This document shows positions 1 to 10,891 of a stretch of DNA of 64,000 nt, in pieces. The notes below the pieces were generated by a model. It was not told where the DNA came from. It did not search any database and saw only the letters and a program-made list of their open reading frames with translations. The DNA comes from Lathyrus oleraceus (Eukaryota; Streptophyta; Magnoliopsida; Fabales; Fabaceae): the NCBI RefSeq assembly GCF_024323335.1, contig NC_066579.1, positions 53,154,771 through 53,218,770 on the forward strand, read 5' to 3'. Position 1 is the first letter of the stretch; every line of letters begins with the position of its first letter. Made by a program: the position numbers and the translations under genes.

Positions 1-37
1 TGCGAGGATAACTAACAAATTATTGTTGTGTTTTTAG

Positions 38-486
38 TATGTTTGCCTCAAGCACGAAAAGCATCGTTGACTCGATTTTTGGAGAAACGGAAACAAAGGT
101 AATGTTCTAATGAAATTTATGTGTTGTTTTACATTCGTCTAAACTTATCATTGTGGAAACCTAATCGATCAAAAAAAATTATGTAATTTTTGATTTTTGA
201 TTTTAGAAAACATTTTAAAATTTAATTGAACTTAATAACCAAATTGGCTAACATGATAGCATTATATTAGTTCTATAATTTCTATTATTTTGTGATCTGA
301 TTTTCTTAAGCTAATGTATTTTCTTTGTACATACTTAGGGCAATGAGCTCATCACCATACTATATGAACAAGAAATCAAATGAAAGCAGCACTCCTGGAT
401 CAGATAGTGCAAGTTTCTCCATTGATTTTTCTGGTTCAAGTTCTCAACCAGCTACAAACTTAAGAACAACATGTATGGAAGTTTAG
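38..486 (+). CDS. JAZ/TIFY jasmonate-signalling repressor, last two coding exons (5' part outside window)
   Basis: Two exons, 38-98 and 339-486, are separated by a GT-AG intron (99-338). The first exon encodes LPQARKASLTRFLEKRKQR and the second begins AMSSSPYY. Together they match the Jas motif pattern SLX2FX2KRX2RX5PY exactly. The Jas motif is known to bind the COI1 co-receptor with jasmonoyl-isoleucine and MYC-type transcription factors in the nucleus. The LPQARKASL core is most like the JAZ3/4/9 group, but no subgroup is assigned. The intron sits at the conserved Jas-intron position, between the 20-residue N-terminal part of the motif and X5PY. The tail after PY is a Ser-rich 41 residues ending in TCMEV and a TAG at 484-486. 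The TIFY/ZIM domain lies upstream of the window. The frame is open throughout, so this looks like a functional gene end. Confidence 0.9.
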
Positions 487-787
487 ATAATAATATAATA
501 TCATATAATATAATATGCTTTTTCAATTGTAAGATCAATTCTTTAATTTGATCATTGGCAGAGAATTTTCATAGCCATTTTGGTCTTTTCACTTATATAT
601 CTTTTGTTTCCCAAGCTTTTTCATCATTATCACTTTTTTTTAGAATTTTACTTCATTTTATCATATGTCTTCATATGATTTTTTTTTAAGAATTGTTTCA
701 TCTGATTTGTATAATTATTTCCATTATAATTACAACAGTGGACAATCTTTAAATTCATTTTGATTGGAGTTTTCAAAATAAAATTGG
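487..787. other. 3' flank of the JAZ gene up to the transposon cluster
   Basis: AT-rich non-coding DNA, probably 3' UTR plus terminator region. No ORF or repeat is recognised. The copia element begins 302 bp after the JAZ stop codon. Confidence 0.5.
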
Positions 788-828
788 TGTTGGGAAAGCG
801 ATGTCAAGAAAATTGAGTATGATCGGTT
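788..828 (-). repeat. copia left LTR, outer piece
   Basis: tgttgggaaagcgatg and the following bases align with the start of the right LTR at 55630. The LTR is cut here by the MULE. Positions 820-828 (tgatcggtt) are repeated at 8506-8514. Confidence 0.85.
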
Positions 829-1087
829 GAATTTTTTTTCAAAATAACCAATTATTTCAAAAAAATAATCCAAAATAACCGAGTTTGGTAGAGGATGCGT
901 CAGATGAATTAGCGCACCCCCAAACCACTAAGAAGAGGCGCCAATAACATTGGTGCATGCATTGGGCTCCTCATGAGGAGGTGCCAATGCTAGTGGCACC
1001 TGCATTGGGCCTCATGAGGAGGCATCAATGCTAGTGGCGCCTTAGTGTGTTTTGGTTGGTGGGTGTATGCGCCAATTCATCTGGCAC
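829..1087 (+). repeat. MULE left terminal inverted repeat
   Basis: Aligns with the reverse complement of 8277-8505. It is about 30 bp longer than the right copy because a segment containing caatgctagtggc is duplicated internally. It is rich in short inverted motifs such as ggcgcc and ctcatgag, so each end can fold on itself. Confidence 0.9.
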
Positions 1088-1228
1088 ATACACCCCCTTC
1101 TATTTTGTTTATTTTTTAATTTTTTAATATTTAGTTTTTATTATTTAATAAATAAGAAATAGTAATGAAAAAAAATAAATTCATTGAATATATAATAATT
1201 GGTTACATTGGATTAGACTGACAATAAA

Positions 1229-3528
1229 CTAATGACCCCCCCGATTATAACGTTCCCCGGTTCCACATCCCGGTGCGTTAGTTTGTCTTCGAGGTCTCCC
1301 ATGATTTTCTTGAGGTGTTGGTGGTCTTTGGGTGCTGACCTGATCGAGCGATGGCTGGTTGGAAGGTCCGACGGAAGTTCTAGCGGTATTTGACAGATGT
1401 GAAATCATTTGCTCCCAATATTCGAAGGGGCTCTGGCCAACGACGCTTCCGTAATGGAGTTCAGTGCCCATGTCATCGTAGTTAGGGCGTTGGGGTTGGG
1501 TGAATTGGGGACGGTATAGTTGCCCAAATTGGGCCATTGAGTCGTTTTGGAAACGAATCAATGGTTCCTGGGCGTACTATAGTTAAACAATGGTTGGGTG
1601 TTTATTGGTAGGGGGCTACGATGAAGTGACCCATATGAATCATTTGGGCTATAGACGGTTGTGGTTGCGGGGTTTGATTCTTAGTTTTGTGTTTGAGTGG
1701 GTGGTATGAATGGATTGCGACGTTGGATGGTTGGTTGTTGGGTGGTTGGCATGAACGGGTTGCGATGTTGGGTGTTTGGTTGTTGTGTGTATGTGGTCGG
1801 TTGATGTTGTGTGGTTGGTTGTTGGGTTTGGGTGGGTTCACATTGGTGTTAGGTGGTGAATTATTGTGGGGCATACGATGACGAAGCATGTTGGCGTGGA
1901 TTCATCAAATACCTCGACTTAGATATAAATTGCTGAGTTGTTACCAACCTACACCATGCCATATATTGTTGAGTGGGTCTTGCACCTTGGATGACTGGTT
2001 CGTTCAAGATGTGTTGTCTTCGATTCCTCCATTGACGACACATGTCTTTTGCAAAGTCTCTCCAGTCAGAATAATCCCACTGTGCATCGACCCTTTTTTG
2101 ATGTCAATTTCCCAAACACGTGGGAAATTCTGGAATCTGTTGTAGCATTTCGAACTGCAGTTTAAACCCGGTCACTTTGGTGCATTTCCACCGTAGTGAA
2201 TCAGATAATCGGTGTCTTCGCTGTCCAAACTGCAGCATCGTCATGGTTCACATCATGATTCAGACCCAGATATGACCTCCAAACAAACTGTAAAACAATA
2301 CGAAATGGTTAGATGGAAAATAATTTGAGAATTATTTTTAAATTAAAATATAGTTCGGAAGGATTATTACATCGTCATGTCCAATGTGGTCCAATAGATT
2401 TCGATAGACTACAATAGCGTGTTTCGGACACCTGTTGTAGTTCATTCCCTTACTGACCACCTAAGATAATAATAAATATAATTAACTAAATGGTGAATGG
2501 TAAAGTGTTAGACTTACTTGGTTGCAATCGGGAACACGAATGGGCGCTCATTTATCGGGGTGAGTGACGGCATTCTTGACCACCCCCAAGCTTGAAGCAA
2601 ATACGCACATGAAAAAAAAGTACAGGTATTCTTTTTTGCAGTTCTACACATTGCACTATATAGATGCGCCAACACAGTTGAACCCCAACTATAAGTGTTT
2701 ACCTTATTAATGTTGCGTAATAAAGGTAAATACATTATATTCACATAATTACTTGTACTTTCTGAAGAAAAAAAAGTTACCAAATAAAATCAAAATATAA
2801 CACCGAGCTTTTATTATTTTCTCATACTCGGTTGAATCGTCGGACAATACTATACTGACATAATATTGTTTTAGGTATTTTAAATTTATACCTTGCCCCC
2901 TTGCTTGACCGGATGTGTCTCCCTCAGTTTCGTCGTCTAACAAAGGGGCACCCAATAATTCATTGCATATATTGTTGTCTTGGTTAACTCGACCATTCAC
3001 TGCCTTTCCGTATATACGGAGACCCAACAACATGTACACGTCCTCAAGTGCGACGATACACTCACCAATCGGAAGGTGAAATGTGTGGGTCTCGGGTCTC
3101 CACCTCTCCAACAAAACCAGAATGAACTTGTAGTCCACCGAGTACAAATCAATGTTTAGTAGATTTCCAAATCCACATCCTCTGATATATGGTTCTATTA
3201 AAGGATCGTGGGATACATATTCATGCACACAGCATCTAAACCGCTTCGGATCCTAATAACAAAAAAGTAAGAAAATACAATTAGAAGAAGAAATACATAC
3301 TCAACAAACACACATCTATAAGAAGTAAGACAAAAATAGAAACTTAAAAGAGAGAGATAACAAAGGTATAACACAAAAAAGATATCTATTAGAAGTAAGA
3401 CAAAAATAGAAACTAAAAAGAGAGAGATAACAAAGGTATAACACAAAAAACATAAAAAAAATTGAAAGAGAGAGATAACGTACAAATGTCGAGATATTCT
3501 CGATTGTGCCTCTGTGTTCATCGCCCAT
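1229..3528 (-). pseudogene. MULE-borne plant mobile domain (PMD, MAIN-like) gene, decayed
   Basis: Exon 1 (3528-3484) encodes MGDEHRGTIENISTF and ends at a GT donor. Exon 2 starts at 3252 after a TTAG acceptor with DPKRF, then carries the PMD core (GCGFGNLLNIDLYSVD, ERWRPETHTFHLPIGE, LGLRIYGKAVNGR). A frameshift occurs in the A-run near 2765-2775. Further exons are visible at about 2519-2760, 2372-2464 and 2292 downwards, the last ending in a QQYMAWCRLVTTQQFIS segment typical of PMD C-termini. A His/Asn/Pro-rich tail follows (1889-1602), then a final segment 1561-1229. Several stops and single-base deletions break the frame. PMD proteins (PF10536) are known as host silencing factors (MAIN/MAIL) and as passengers of MULE and Ty3 elements; the function inside transposons is not settled. 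Confidence 0.8.
3318..3454. repeat. Tandem duplication inside the PMD first intron (3253-3483)
   Basis: A unit of about 75 bp (tctataagaagtaagacaaa... through ...gtataacacaaaaaa) occurs twice in succession, and a third partial gagagagataac follows. It reads purine-rich on the + strand, so the PMD intron is a long polypyrimidine stretch. Confidence 0.8.
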
Positions 3529-3645
3529 AGTCAACAAAGACATGATTTGAATTTGCAAAGCTTGAGTTTAGTAGATGAAAGAAGTGTGGTAGAAGAATAT
3601 AATTGAGAATTGATGAAGATGATTTGATATTGTTGATATGAGAGG

Positions 3646-3654
3646 CTATTTATA
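3646..3654 (-). promoter_or_regulatory. TATA box of the PMD gene in the divergent intergenic region
   Basis: On the - strand the sequence reads TATAAATAG, about 120 bp upstream of the PMD ATG at 3528. The transposase starts on the other strand after 3763, so 3529-3762 is probably a shared bidirectional promoter. Confidence 0.5.
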
Positions 3655-5605
3655 GATGAATGAGTGAGTAGGTTTGCAACCTAAGAAGAGTGTGATTGGT
3701 TGCATGGAAAGGCAAGAGGAGACAAGGGAATGACAAAATTCAGAATGTGAGACAAAGCTAGCATGTACAACGATATAAAGTTGTATATATTACCACATCA
3801 ACAACAGGTGTCTCAATATATTGATCAGTCACAAGTGTTTTATGAGACTGATGACGAACAAGCTGAGGTGAATGTTCCCGACGATGAAGAAGAGGAACCT
3901 GAGATCATGGTTGATTCGATGGTGAACGCTGAAGAGGAAGAGCAACAAATACCAGCAAGTCATGTATATTGCCCACCCCAACACATGACAAGGTTAAATT
4001 TGGGTTGAGATAAACCTTCGGCAGATGTACGGTACAATCCTTACGTGCAAATGCAAGGATCTCTGAAACAAGGAGACACATTTCACACAAAGAGGAATGT
4101 GTAAAAGCCATTAAGAAATTCCACATGCAACTATCAGCTGATTTCAGAGTTGACAGAACGAATGCATCGAGGTATAAAGTTTATTGTCCGAATGAGCACT
4201 GCCTTTTTAGATTGTCTGCTTCGTACCGGAAGAGGAGTGAGTCTTGGGAGATTGGATCAGTGGGTCCAGATCACACATGCATGCTGACAAACCCAATGCA
4301 GGATCATCGTAAATTAAGCTCTCATCTAATATGCGATGAAATATTGTCTGTCATTGGCGACAATCCGTCGTTAAAGGTGAGTACAATAATCTCCCATATT
4401 AGGGCAGAGTACGAGTAAACTCCATCATATAGGAAGGCATGGATAGCTAGAACAAAAGTTGTTGAAAAAGTGTTTGGAAATTGGGAGGAGTCTTACAAAC
4501 AACTTCCAAAATACCTGTTGGCTCTAAAACACTATGCTCTCGGGACAATTGTCAAGATGGAAACATTTTCCGCCTATACACCAGATGGTACGTGTGCTGT
4601 TGGAAATAGAATATTTCACCGTCTATTCTGGGTGTATCAACCATGTATCATAGGTTTTTCTTTCTGTAAACCAATTATACAAATTGATGGTACATGGTTG
4701 TATGGAAAATACAAAGGAACGTTACTGATGGCAATGGCACAAGATGGGAACAGCAATATTTTTCCAATCGCCTTTGCCCTAGTTGAAGGGGAGACTGCTG
4801 AGGGATGGAGTTTTTTCCTAAGAAATCTTTGATTGCACGTTGCACCTCAGCCTAACTTGAGTTTGGTCTCTGATAGACACCCTTCAATCATCAGTGCATA
4901 TAATAACATTGACAATGGTTGGCAAAATCCTCCTTCGACGCATGTGTTTTGTATTAGACATATTGCTCATAATTTCATGCGGGAAATCAAAGATAAGACG
5001 TTGCGTAAGAAGGTTGCCAATGCAGGTTACGCATTATCAGAACCTTCTTTCAAACACTACCGTGAGGAAATAAGATTGTCGAACGAAGATGCGGTACGGT
5101 GGATCGATAGTATTCCGTTGGAGAAGTGGACTAAGGCATACGACAACGGTCAGCGTTGGGGTCACATGACAACAAATCTTGTGGAATCAATGAACTTTGT
5201 CTTCAAAGGCATCTGTAACCTACCAATAACCGCTTTGGTGCAGACTACATATTTTAGGCTAGGGGCGTTGTTTGAAACCAGGCGCTCAAAATGGAGTTCA
5301 GTGTTGCAATCTGGATAGTTGTTCTGTGATGCTTCAATGAAATTCATCAGACATGAAGCTGCCAAAGCAAACACACACGTGGTTACGGTATTTGACCAAA
5401 CTAAAGGTTGGTTTAGTGTTGTCGAGTCCATGGATCACAATGAGGGCATGCCGATGGGACAGTACATAGTTGAACTAGATAGAGGTTGGTGTGACTGCGG
5501 AAGGTTCCAAGCCTTTCGTACCCCCTGCTCCCATGTCATTGCGACATGCTCAAAGGTTCGAAGGGATCCATCTTACTTGCTATCTGAAGTTTACAAAGTC
5601 GTCAG

Positions 5606-7432
5606 TGTAACACCCCGATTAAAATAAGAGAATTATTTAATTGAGTTAATATTATTTTATTAATTTAATTAAATAAAGTTGAATTACTGGATTATTTTTA
5701 TTATTACTATAGATGTTATTTATTTTGATAATAATTAAATAAATAAAATAAAGGGAATATGAAGAGTGGAAGGGTAAAAGTGGAAATTGGATAAAAGAGG
5801 CCAAAGTGAGGACTCAGGTTGTTTTCACGTGTTTTGCCTCAGAGTCAGAGAAAGGGGGGAGAAACGCTGAAGAGAAAGAGAAGGAAGAGGAAAAGGCCAA
5901 AGATTGCTCAGAGCTTCCTTCAATCCAAAGAGGTAAGGGGTCTGAACCTTATTAAACAATAATATGCTGAAAATGGTGAAATATTGGATGAACGAAATTG
6001 GGATTTTAATCGAAGGAATTCGTAGAAATTATATGCAATGATGTTAGGATTTGTGAAATCGAATAGGGGACTATTTGTATTAGATGATATGAGTGATTTT
6101 GTGTGAAATTTGGACTGTGGAAGGATGAATTTGGATAGATCTCGTAGCAGAAAAAGCCATTGCAGATCTGGAGATCTGGTTTCTGGTCATACGCGTATGG
6201 CACTAGGCAATACGCGTATGAGATTGCTGGTACGCGTATGGCACTAGGCAATACGCGTATGGATGAGGAAGATGATGTTTTGAACGTGTTTTGGTCTCTG
6301 TTGGTACGCGTATGGGAATGTGATACGCGTAGCATACGCGTATGGGTATGGGCAATACGCGTATGGATTTGGTCAGGCGTGGGCAATACGCGTATGGGCA
6401 TAGGCAATACGCGTATGGGCAGACTTGTGGTCTTTCCTGGGCTGTTGTTGTGCAGTTTTTGGTTGTTTAGGCTGAGCGAGGTAACTTAGCTGATGCATAG
6501 TATACGAGGGATCATTTCCCGTTGCTTTGAGTGGTATAGATATTAGTAGAGTGTGATAATACGGTGTTTGATTATGTGACATGATGTGATATGCTTTTGT
6601 GATAGAATGTGTTAATGATGATGATAACATGACTATATGATGCTGTTGTTGCTATGTTGATTATGATGCATACTTGGTGTGCATGCATTCATGAAAGGCC
6701 GATGCCTAGTGATGAACGGACTGAGCTCCAATGATGTTGTTGACTCCGGGCTTGTTGAGAGGCTTGGTTCCTTGCGGGGAACTCGGATTCTATGGTGATG
6801 AATCTGGGAGTGGTGATCCTGTAGTTGGTCACAAAATGGGTATACCGAGTCGTGTTGAGTCATGCATGGGTGTGTGCATTGCATTTGATATGTTGTTTTG
6901 TTGATGTTCATGAGTATGTTGATTATGATGATTATGATGAGCTGTGTTGGCATATGTGAAATATATTTATGTTTATATTTCTGTCGTTATATTATTATTT
7001 AATAATGTAATTCTCACCCCTTCTGCATGTGTTTATGTTCATCTATGATGAGCAATGTGCAGATAAAGAGGAGTAGCTATTGTTGAGGTTTGAAGAATAA
7101 GTGTAGAGTTATTCTACAGAGTCGAGTCAAATGCTCTGGTCATGTGACACCGGGGTTATGGGATTCGATAGATAATTGGTTATTATTTACGTTGTTTATG
7201 ATGACTAATATGTTGAGATGCTTTGTTGAGATAATGTTGAAACATTATTATGAATTGTTATATGATGAATGATAATATTTGTGTTGTTGTCCGCTGCGAA
7301 GTTTTAATAAAATAAATAATATGTTTTATGCTGTGATGCGATAAGTGTTATGTTGTAAGAAATGTAAACTCTTCTACATGTTGTACTCTGATAATCTATT
7401 TAAATATGTCGTTTGGGTAGAAGGGTGTTACA
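5606..7432 (+). mobile_element. Solo LTR of the Tekay-related gypsy family
   Basis: Begins tgtaacaccccg and ends gggtgttaca, flanked by the 5-bp TSD gtcag (5601-5605, 7433-7437). Its ends and much of its right half align with the LTRs of Tekay-A and Tekay-B (for example gatcatttcccgttg, attagtagagtgtg), but no internal gag-pol is present. It probably formed by recombination between the two LTRs of a full element. It contains a TACGCGTA array (6190-6415) and leader-intron-like splice sites (donor at 5933, acceptor ending at 7062). Confidence 0.92.
6190..6415. repeat. Array of ten TACGCGTA palindromes in the solo LTR
   Basis: Starts at 6190, 6211, 6231, 6252, 6305, 6324, 6335, 6356, 6387 and 6408. 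Start-to-start spacings are 21, 20, 21, 53, 19, 11, 21, 31 and 21, close to whole turns of B-DNA. Spacers differ while the palindrome is kept. ACGCGT also fits the CGCG box bound by CAMTA-type factors; that link is inference. Confidence 0.9.
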
Positions 7433-7806
7433 GTCAGCCTTTCAAATGTTTATAAAATTAGTTTTTCGGTAGTGGCAAAAGAGGATTATTGGCCAGAATA
7501 TTAAGGGGACATCGTCTGGCACAACGAAGTTATGCGAAGGAAGAAAAAGGGTCGCCCTAACAATACCCGGATTTGAACCGAAATGGATACGGCGAACAAA
7601 ATGGTTAGACTATGTAGTTCATGTCGTCAACCAGGTCACAATTGTAATAACTGTCCTAGTGTTGGAACGAGCACAACCAGATAAATTCAGATGTACCTAT
7701 GTTGCAATATATGAAAAACTAAATTTATTTCATATTAGACGTCTGTGACGAAAGTACCATTACATAAACAGTAAAACAGATGATTGTAACAAATACAATA
7801 CAAGAA

Positions 7807-8100
7807 CTATGCAATTACAACCATCAAAACAATTTCGAACATGTAATGCATCATCCTACGAGCGTCTTGGTCGGTCTTAATATCCACCCATTCACGCATT
7901 TCTCCGTGTTGGTTGAACGTGGACACAAGCCATTGTATTCTTCTAATCCGTTCACCCTCTCTAATTTCTCACTCTAACCGACTATACAACGTCCGATTAA
8001 TACATTCAAACGTATCTGTGTTCCAAGGTCGAACCTGTATCGGAGCCGCAACGGCAGAAAATATTACATCAGCATTTCGTTTCTGAATGTATGCAGACAT
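7807..8100 (-). pseudogene. Small third ORF of the MULE, unknown function
   Basis: An ATG at 8100-8098 opens a 98-codon frame ending TAG at 7809-7807, with a single internal TGA (about codon 44). It starts MSAYIQKRNADVIF and contains RPWNTDTFECINRTLYSRLE and EMREWVDIKTDQDARRMM. I do not recognise a family. It lies convergent to the transposase beside the right inverted repeat, the place mudrB has in maize MuDR, but I see no mudrB similarity. The long frame, balanced composition and single stop suggest a once-real protein gene of the element. Confidence 0.5.
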
Positions 8101-8276
8101 TGTTGAAACAGAGAGAATTGAAATTGATGGTTGAACTAGATAACTTATGGTATTAGGAGATGAGTTTGAGTGAAAAATATTGTATCCAAGGCGTGGTATT
8201 TATTGAGACGGAACATCCATTGTACAAAACACGTGGGCGCCTGAGGGATTGGCGCCCACATGACCATCACATGCAG

Positions 8277-8505
8277 GTGCCAGATGAATTGACGCCCACC
8301 AACCAAAACACACTAAGGCGCCACTAGCATTGGCGCCTCCTCATGAGGAGCCCAATACATGCGCCAATGTTATTGGCGCCTCCTCTTAGTGGTTTGGGGG
8401 TGCGCCAATTCATCTGGCGCATCCTCTACCAAACTTGGTTGTTTTTTTAATAATTGGTTATTTTGGGGAAAAATTGAAAAAATTGGTTATTTTGAAAAAA
8501 AAATC
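8277..8505 (-). repeat. MULE right terminal inverted repeat
   Basis: Reverse complement matches 829-1087, including the terminal poly-T/caaaataacc segment and the ggcgcc-rich block. The TSD tgatcggtt follows directly at 8506. Confidence 0.9.
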
Positions 8506-8514
8506 TGATCGGTT

Positions 8515-8913
8515 TCTTGATTAACAAGAAAACCACAAAGTAAAAGAAAAGATAGAATATAAGATAAAAACAATTCAAAGTGGTGTAAAAATTGGACTCT
8601 TTATTCAATTACAAATTAAGAAATAATGTTTACAATTGAATCTCAATCACACAAGTTTCTCCATCTAATTAAGATTATCAGGGATAGATGGAGAAATAAT
8701 GACTAATATGTTATTTATAAGAAAACTAAACTCTATCTTTCAACTAACATCCTAAACAATTGGCCCAACAAACTGGTTGAATTCAACATGCTAACTTAAA
8801 CAACAAGCTAACATATTTTGACAGGTACACTAGCTCTTTGACTTCGACTTCGACAGAGATCTTCGACTTCGATAGAGTTTGCTACAACACTAGTTTATAA
8901 CGCATAAGCTACA
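8515..8913 (-). repeat. copia left LTR, main piece (3' LTR of the - strand element)
   Basis: Continues the LTR interrupted at 828. Aligns with 55670-56058 and ends ataagctaca. On the - strand it is preceded by a purine-rich tract (ctaaggtggatatt, 8914-8927), the polypurine tract typical of copia elements. Confidence 0.88.
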
Positions 8914-8962
8914 AATATCCACCTTAGAACAAACTCTGAACCATAAAACCAACTACTTGTCA

Positions 8963-10850
8963 TCATGCAGTCCTATCAGCTACATACAGTGGAAACAATT
9001 GCAACTTGGTGATCATATCAGCAACATTGTCATCAGTTAAAACCTTCGGCACGTGGACTTCTCCACGCTCAATTATCTCTCTGACGAAATGCAGTCTCAC
9101 GTCGATGTGTTTGGTTTGCTCATGATAAGTTGAATTTTTTGACAGGTCTATTGCGCTTTGACTATCACATTTAACAATGATGGCTCGGTCTTGAAGTTCC
9201 AGCTTCTTAGCAAAACCTTCAAGCTATAATGCTTCTTTCACAGCTTTAGTGATGGCAATATATTTCACTTCAATGGTTGATAAGGCAACAACCTTCTGAA
9301 GTGTTTCTTTCCAATTGATTGATGTGTCAAACATAGTGAACACATATCCAGAAATAGATTTTATGGAATCCATACAACCTGCATAATCAGAGTCAATAAA
9401 TCCTTCGATTTCTACTTTGCTATCATCACGACAGGCTCCACCGTAAATCATGACTCTGCTTAGAGACTTATTTATGTACCTTAGAATCCACTTCAATGTT
9501 TGTCAGTGTGCCTTCCCGAGATTGGTCATATACTTGCTTACAAGGCTCACTGCATATGTTATGTTTGGCCTCGTACATACCATAACATACATTAAATAAC
9601 CTACTATACTAGCATATGGAATGCTATTCACATAGGCTCTTTTGACTTCAGTACTATGGCTTTGAGTCGTACTCAGCTTGAACTGAGGACTAGTCGATGT
9701 TACAACATGCTTTGAATTTGACATGCCAAACTTATCGAGAATCTTCAGTAGGTATGTCTCTTGAGATAAGGATAATCTTGAATGGTTTATATCTCTTTGA
9801 ATTTCAATCCCATTAATTCTGGAGGTAGCTCCCAAATCCTTCATGTAGAACTCCTTATCGAGTTCAACCTTCACCTTCATTACATCCTCGACATTGTTGC
9901 TTGCTATGAGAATGTCATATACATAAAGCAACAAAATAACAAGTAAATTTATATGTCAAAATATGAAGTAAACACAGTGGTCGAATTTGCTCCTAGTTAA
10001 ACCTATGTATGCCATGAACTTGTTGAATCTCATATTCCATTGTTGAGGAGATCAGGACATATAATGACTTATTCAACTTGCAAACATAATCTTCCTTTCC
10101 TTTTTCTTCATACCCTTCAGGTTGCCGCATCAGGATTATTTCATCTAGATCACCATAGAGGAAGGTTATCTTTACATCCATCTGTTCAAGTTCTAAGTCG
10201 AACTTTACCACCATAACAAGCAACATTCAAATGGATTTGTGCTTTACAATGGGTGAGAACACATCATTAAAGTTGACACCTTCTTTCTGAGTGAACCCTC
10301 TAGCAACCAACCTTGCCTTAAATCACTTCAACATCACTCCTTTGATTCATTCCTTAACCTTGAAAATCCATTTACATCTAACTAACATGGCTCCAACAAG
10401 TTTCTCGATCAGCTCCCAAGTGTTATTATCATGAAGAGATTTCATCTCATCATCTATGGCTTTCACCCATTCAGTATTATTTCAATTCCTCATAGTTTTC
10501 TTATAGTATCTATGTTCTTCATCAAGAACCCCACTTGCACAGATTAAGGTGAATGATATAAGATCTACATAACCAAGTCTCTGAGGTAGCTTGATGACTC
10601 TTCTCGACCTGTCTCTTTCCAGCTGGTAGTCATTATCAGTATCCTTATCTTCATCAACACCTTGTGCTTCTTCTTTGACTTCACATGGGTTAAGAAATTC
10701 ATCATCACTAGGCTTCACCTCAACGAGAATCTCTTTTCGTTCTTCTTAAGAGATCTTTACATTTTGACCAGCATCATCAGTTTTCTTGAACGTTGTTTAT
10801 GCTTCATTGAAAACTATATCTTGACTTGTGATACACCTCCTATGGCCGGG
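8963..10850 (-). pseudogene. copia pol fragment: reverse transcriptase and RNase H
   Basis: Read on the - strand, RVT_2-type RT begins near the Ogre insertion (SQDIVFNEA at about 10830) and runs through KPSDDEF, ELEQMDVKITFLYGDLDEII (10200-10140) and the catalytic region LLYVYDILIASNN (9930-9900). RNase H follows with GFIDSDYAGCMDSIKSISGY (9410-9350) and LSTIEVKY, then a C-terminus at DRTA and a stop at 8965-8963. Stops and frameshifts occur throughout. The usual YVDD catalytic box reads YVYD, so a catalytic aspartate is lost. Dead copy. Confidence 0.88.
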
Positions 10851-10891
10851 TGTAAGACCCCAATTTTGTCCCTAAGATCCCTCATGGCTAA
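10851..10891 (+). repeat. Ogre 5' LTR, first 41 bp
   Basis: tgtaagaccccaattttgtc and the following bases match the start of the 3' LTR at 39438. Cut by Tekay-A at 10892; it resumes at 19342. Confidence 0.93.

Larger units (their letters stand above)
3763..7684 (+). pseudogene. MULE transposase (mudrA-like), broken and split by a solo LTR
   Basis: An acidic N-terminal region (3763-4008) ends in HVYCPPQHMTRLNLG, followed by a frameshift. A FAR1/MuDR-type zinc-binding region (4125-4418; C and H residues in CPNEHC and DHTC) comes next. The MULE transposase core follows with DDE residues in IDGTWLYGKYKG, SDRHPSII and NLVESMN (4680-5200). A SWIM zinc finger (CDCGRFQAFRTPCSH, 5490-5535) and, after the solo LTR, a CCHC knuckle (CSSCRQPGHNCNNCP, 7615-7665) complete the usual mudrA order. 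Breaks: stop at 4006-4008, frameshift before 4125, stops at about 4416, 4830 and 5316, and the LTR inserted after codon 5605. The enzyme would cut and join the element ends; this copy cannot make it. Confidence 0.9.
829..8505. mobile_element. MULE (Mutator-like) DNA transposon inserted in the copia LTR
   Basis: A perfect 9-bp duplication tgatcggtt flanks it (820-828 and 8506-8514), the size typical of Mutator superfamily insertions. The ends are long inverted repeats starting ga(a/t)tttttttt caaaataacc. Inside are a mudrA-like transposase (+), a PMD gene (-) and a small third ORF (-) near the right end. A 1.8-kb solo LTR interrupts the transposase, so the element is about 5.85 kb without it. 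Every gene carries stops or frameshifts, so it is now non-autonomous. Confidence 0.93.

Noticed and set aside
5601..7437. 5606-7432 as a non-autonomous two-LTR element (TRIM/LARD)
   Set aside because: Only one LTR unit is present, its ends align to a single full-length family LTR, and no PBS or polypurine tract lies inside.
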